Origin: Candidatus Neomicrothrix sp. UBA7884
GTDB taxonomy: Bacteria; Actinomycetota; Acidimicrobiia; Acidimicrobiales; MedAcidi-G1
Reading direction: 5' to 3'
DNA length: 6,735 nucleotides
Assembly: GCA_002501135.1 (NCBI GenBank)
Contig: DLRQ01000006.1
Location: 1 to 6,735 of the forward strand
Shown here: positions 6,567 to 6,735 of the stretch, one piece after another
How the letters are laid out: each line of letters starts with the position of its first letter
Numbering within the stretch: position 1 is the stretch's first letter
The notes under the pieces: model-generated
The model's database searches: none
The model's input: the letters and a program-made list of their open reading frames with translations, nothing else
Told to the model about the DNA's origin: nothing
Translations under genes and position numbers: made by a program

Positions 6567-6735
6567 TCAGCTCTCCGTGGACAGGTCTGGGCGCGGTGGT
6601 GCGAACACGTCGAGTATCCAGCACTCGCCATACTCGTCATCTCCGTGGAAGGTGCTGTCGCCGTGCCAGATGCCGGGGCTTGCGATATACACGTCGCCGC
6701 GCTGGAGCACCTTTCTCTCATCGGTGTCCTCACTG
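6567..6735 (-). CDS. Cupin-domain protein, C-terminal end (partial, 5' end off window)
   Basis: The last 55 codons plus a TGA stop (6567-6569) of a gene entering from the right edge are readable, in a frame beginning at 6734. The peptide contains RGDVYIASPGIWHGDS (12-27), which fits the second conserved cupin motif (G-D, then a Pro-Gly and a metal-type His, here His24), followed by ECWILDVFAPPRPDL (37-51). The LDVF-PPR ending is common in small single-domain cupins. Such proteins may be metal-dependent dioxygenases, isomerases, or sensor/storage proteins, and the visible part does not decide. It stops 5 bp before the hyuA start on the same strand, so it belongs to the same transcription unit. 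The gene was too short in the window for standard ORF listing. An N-terminal helix-turn-helix (a regulator) cannot be excluded because that part is off the window. Confidence 0.8.
   Translation of the reverse strand, partial: SEDTDERKVLQRGDVYIASPGIWHGDSTFHGDDEYGECWILDVFAPPRPDLSTES
6571..6576 (-). promoter_or_regulatory. Ribosome binding site that fixes the hyuA start
   Basis: On the minus strand this is GGAGAG, 9 nt before the ATG at 6561-6559. It lies inside the last codons of the cupin gene, just before its stop (6567-6569). It supports Met at 6561 rather than the upstream in-frame ATG at 6624, and it suggests that ribosomes finishing the cupin gene re-initiate on hyuA. Confidence 0.55.

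Noticed and set aside
6562..6624. Upstream in-frame start that would give hyuA 21 extra residues
   Set aside because: It overlaps the end of the cupin gene, the extra residues are not like the family N-terminus, and Met at 6561 has a well-placed ribosome binding site directly before the conserved MGDWRLAVDIGG.
1..6735. CRISPR arrays, tRNA or rRNA genes, insertion sequences, phage or defence genes
   Set aside because: No regularly spaced repeats, tRNA-like cloverleaf, transposase motifs or terminal inverted repeats were seen; almost all of the sequence is covered by metabolic genes.

Overview
The window is a tightly packed stretch of a GC-rich (about 60% by eye) bacterial genome, with every supported gene on the minus strand and therefore transcribed from right to left. 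The short leader of a lipoprotein at the left edge (lipobox Cys followed by a GSDSDDDG-type Asp/Ala/Thr linker), together with the GC-rich codon use, is most like Actinomycetota, perhaps an Acidimicrobiia-type lineage. This placement is inference and was not tested by any search.

In transcription order the layout is: (1) the C-terminal end of a small cupin protein entering from the right edge (6567-6735); (2) hyuA, a hydantoinase/oxoprolinase A subunit with an actin-like ATPase fold (4477-6561); (3) hyuB, the partner B subunit (2903-4480); (4) an AMP-forming acyl-CoA synthetase resembling the carnitine/crotonobetaine-CoA ligase group (1371-2906); (5) a Rieske non-heme iron oxygenase large subunit (208-1374); and, after a 97-bp gap, (6) the first 37 residues of a secreted lipoprotein, probably the substrate-binding part of a transporter (1-110). 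The cupin is 5 bp from hyuA. The next three junctions are each the same 4-base ATGA stop/start overlap, so genes 1-5 look like one translationally coupled operon whose promoter lies beyond the right edge.

The gap at 111-207 is the only non-coding stretch. It holds a plausible -35/-10 promoter for the lipoprotein gene, a perfect 17-base palindrome that overlaps the -10 box and predicted start site (a good operator candidate), and a Shine-Dalgarno-like sequence. The lipoprotein may therefore be under its own local repressor.

Together the genes suggest import and catabolism of an organic nitrogen or ketone compound. HyuA/HyuB would open a cyclic amide or imide with ATP (hydantoinase, oxoprolinase or caprolactamase style) or carboxylate a ketone (acetone/acetophenone carboxylase style). 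The ligase would activate a carboxylate to its CoA thioester, and the Rieske oxygenase would hydroxylate or oxidatively demethylate the substrate or an intermediate. I do not know a characterised pathway with exactly this set. The substrate, the order of steps and the oxygenase's redox partner cannot be read from the window.
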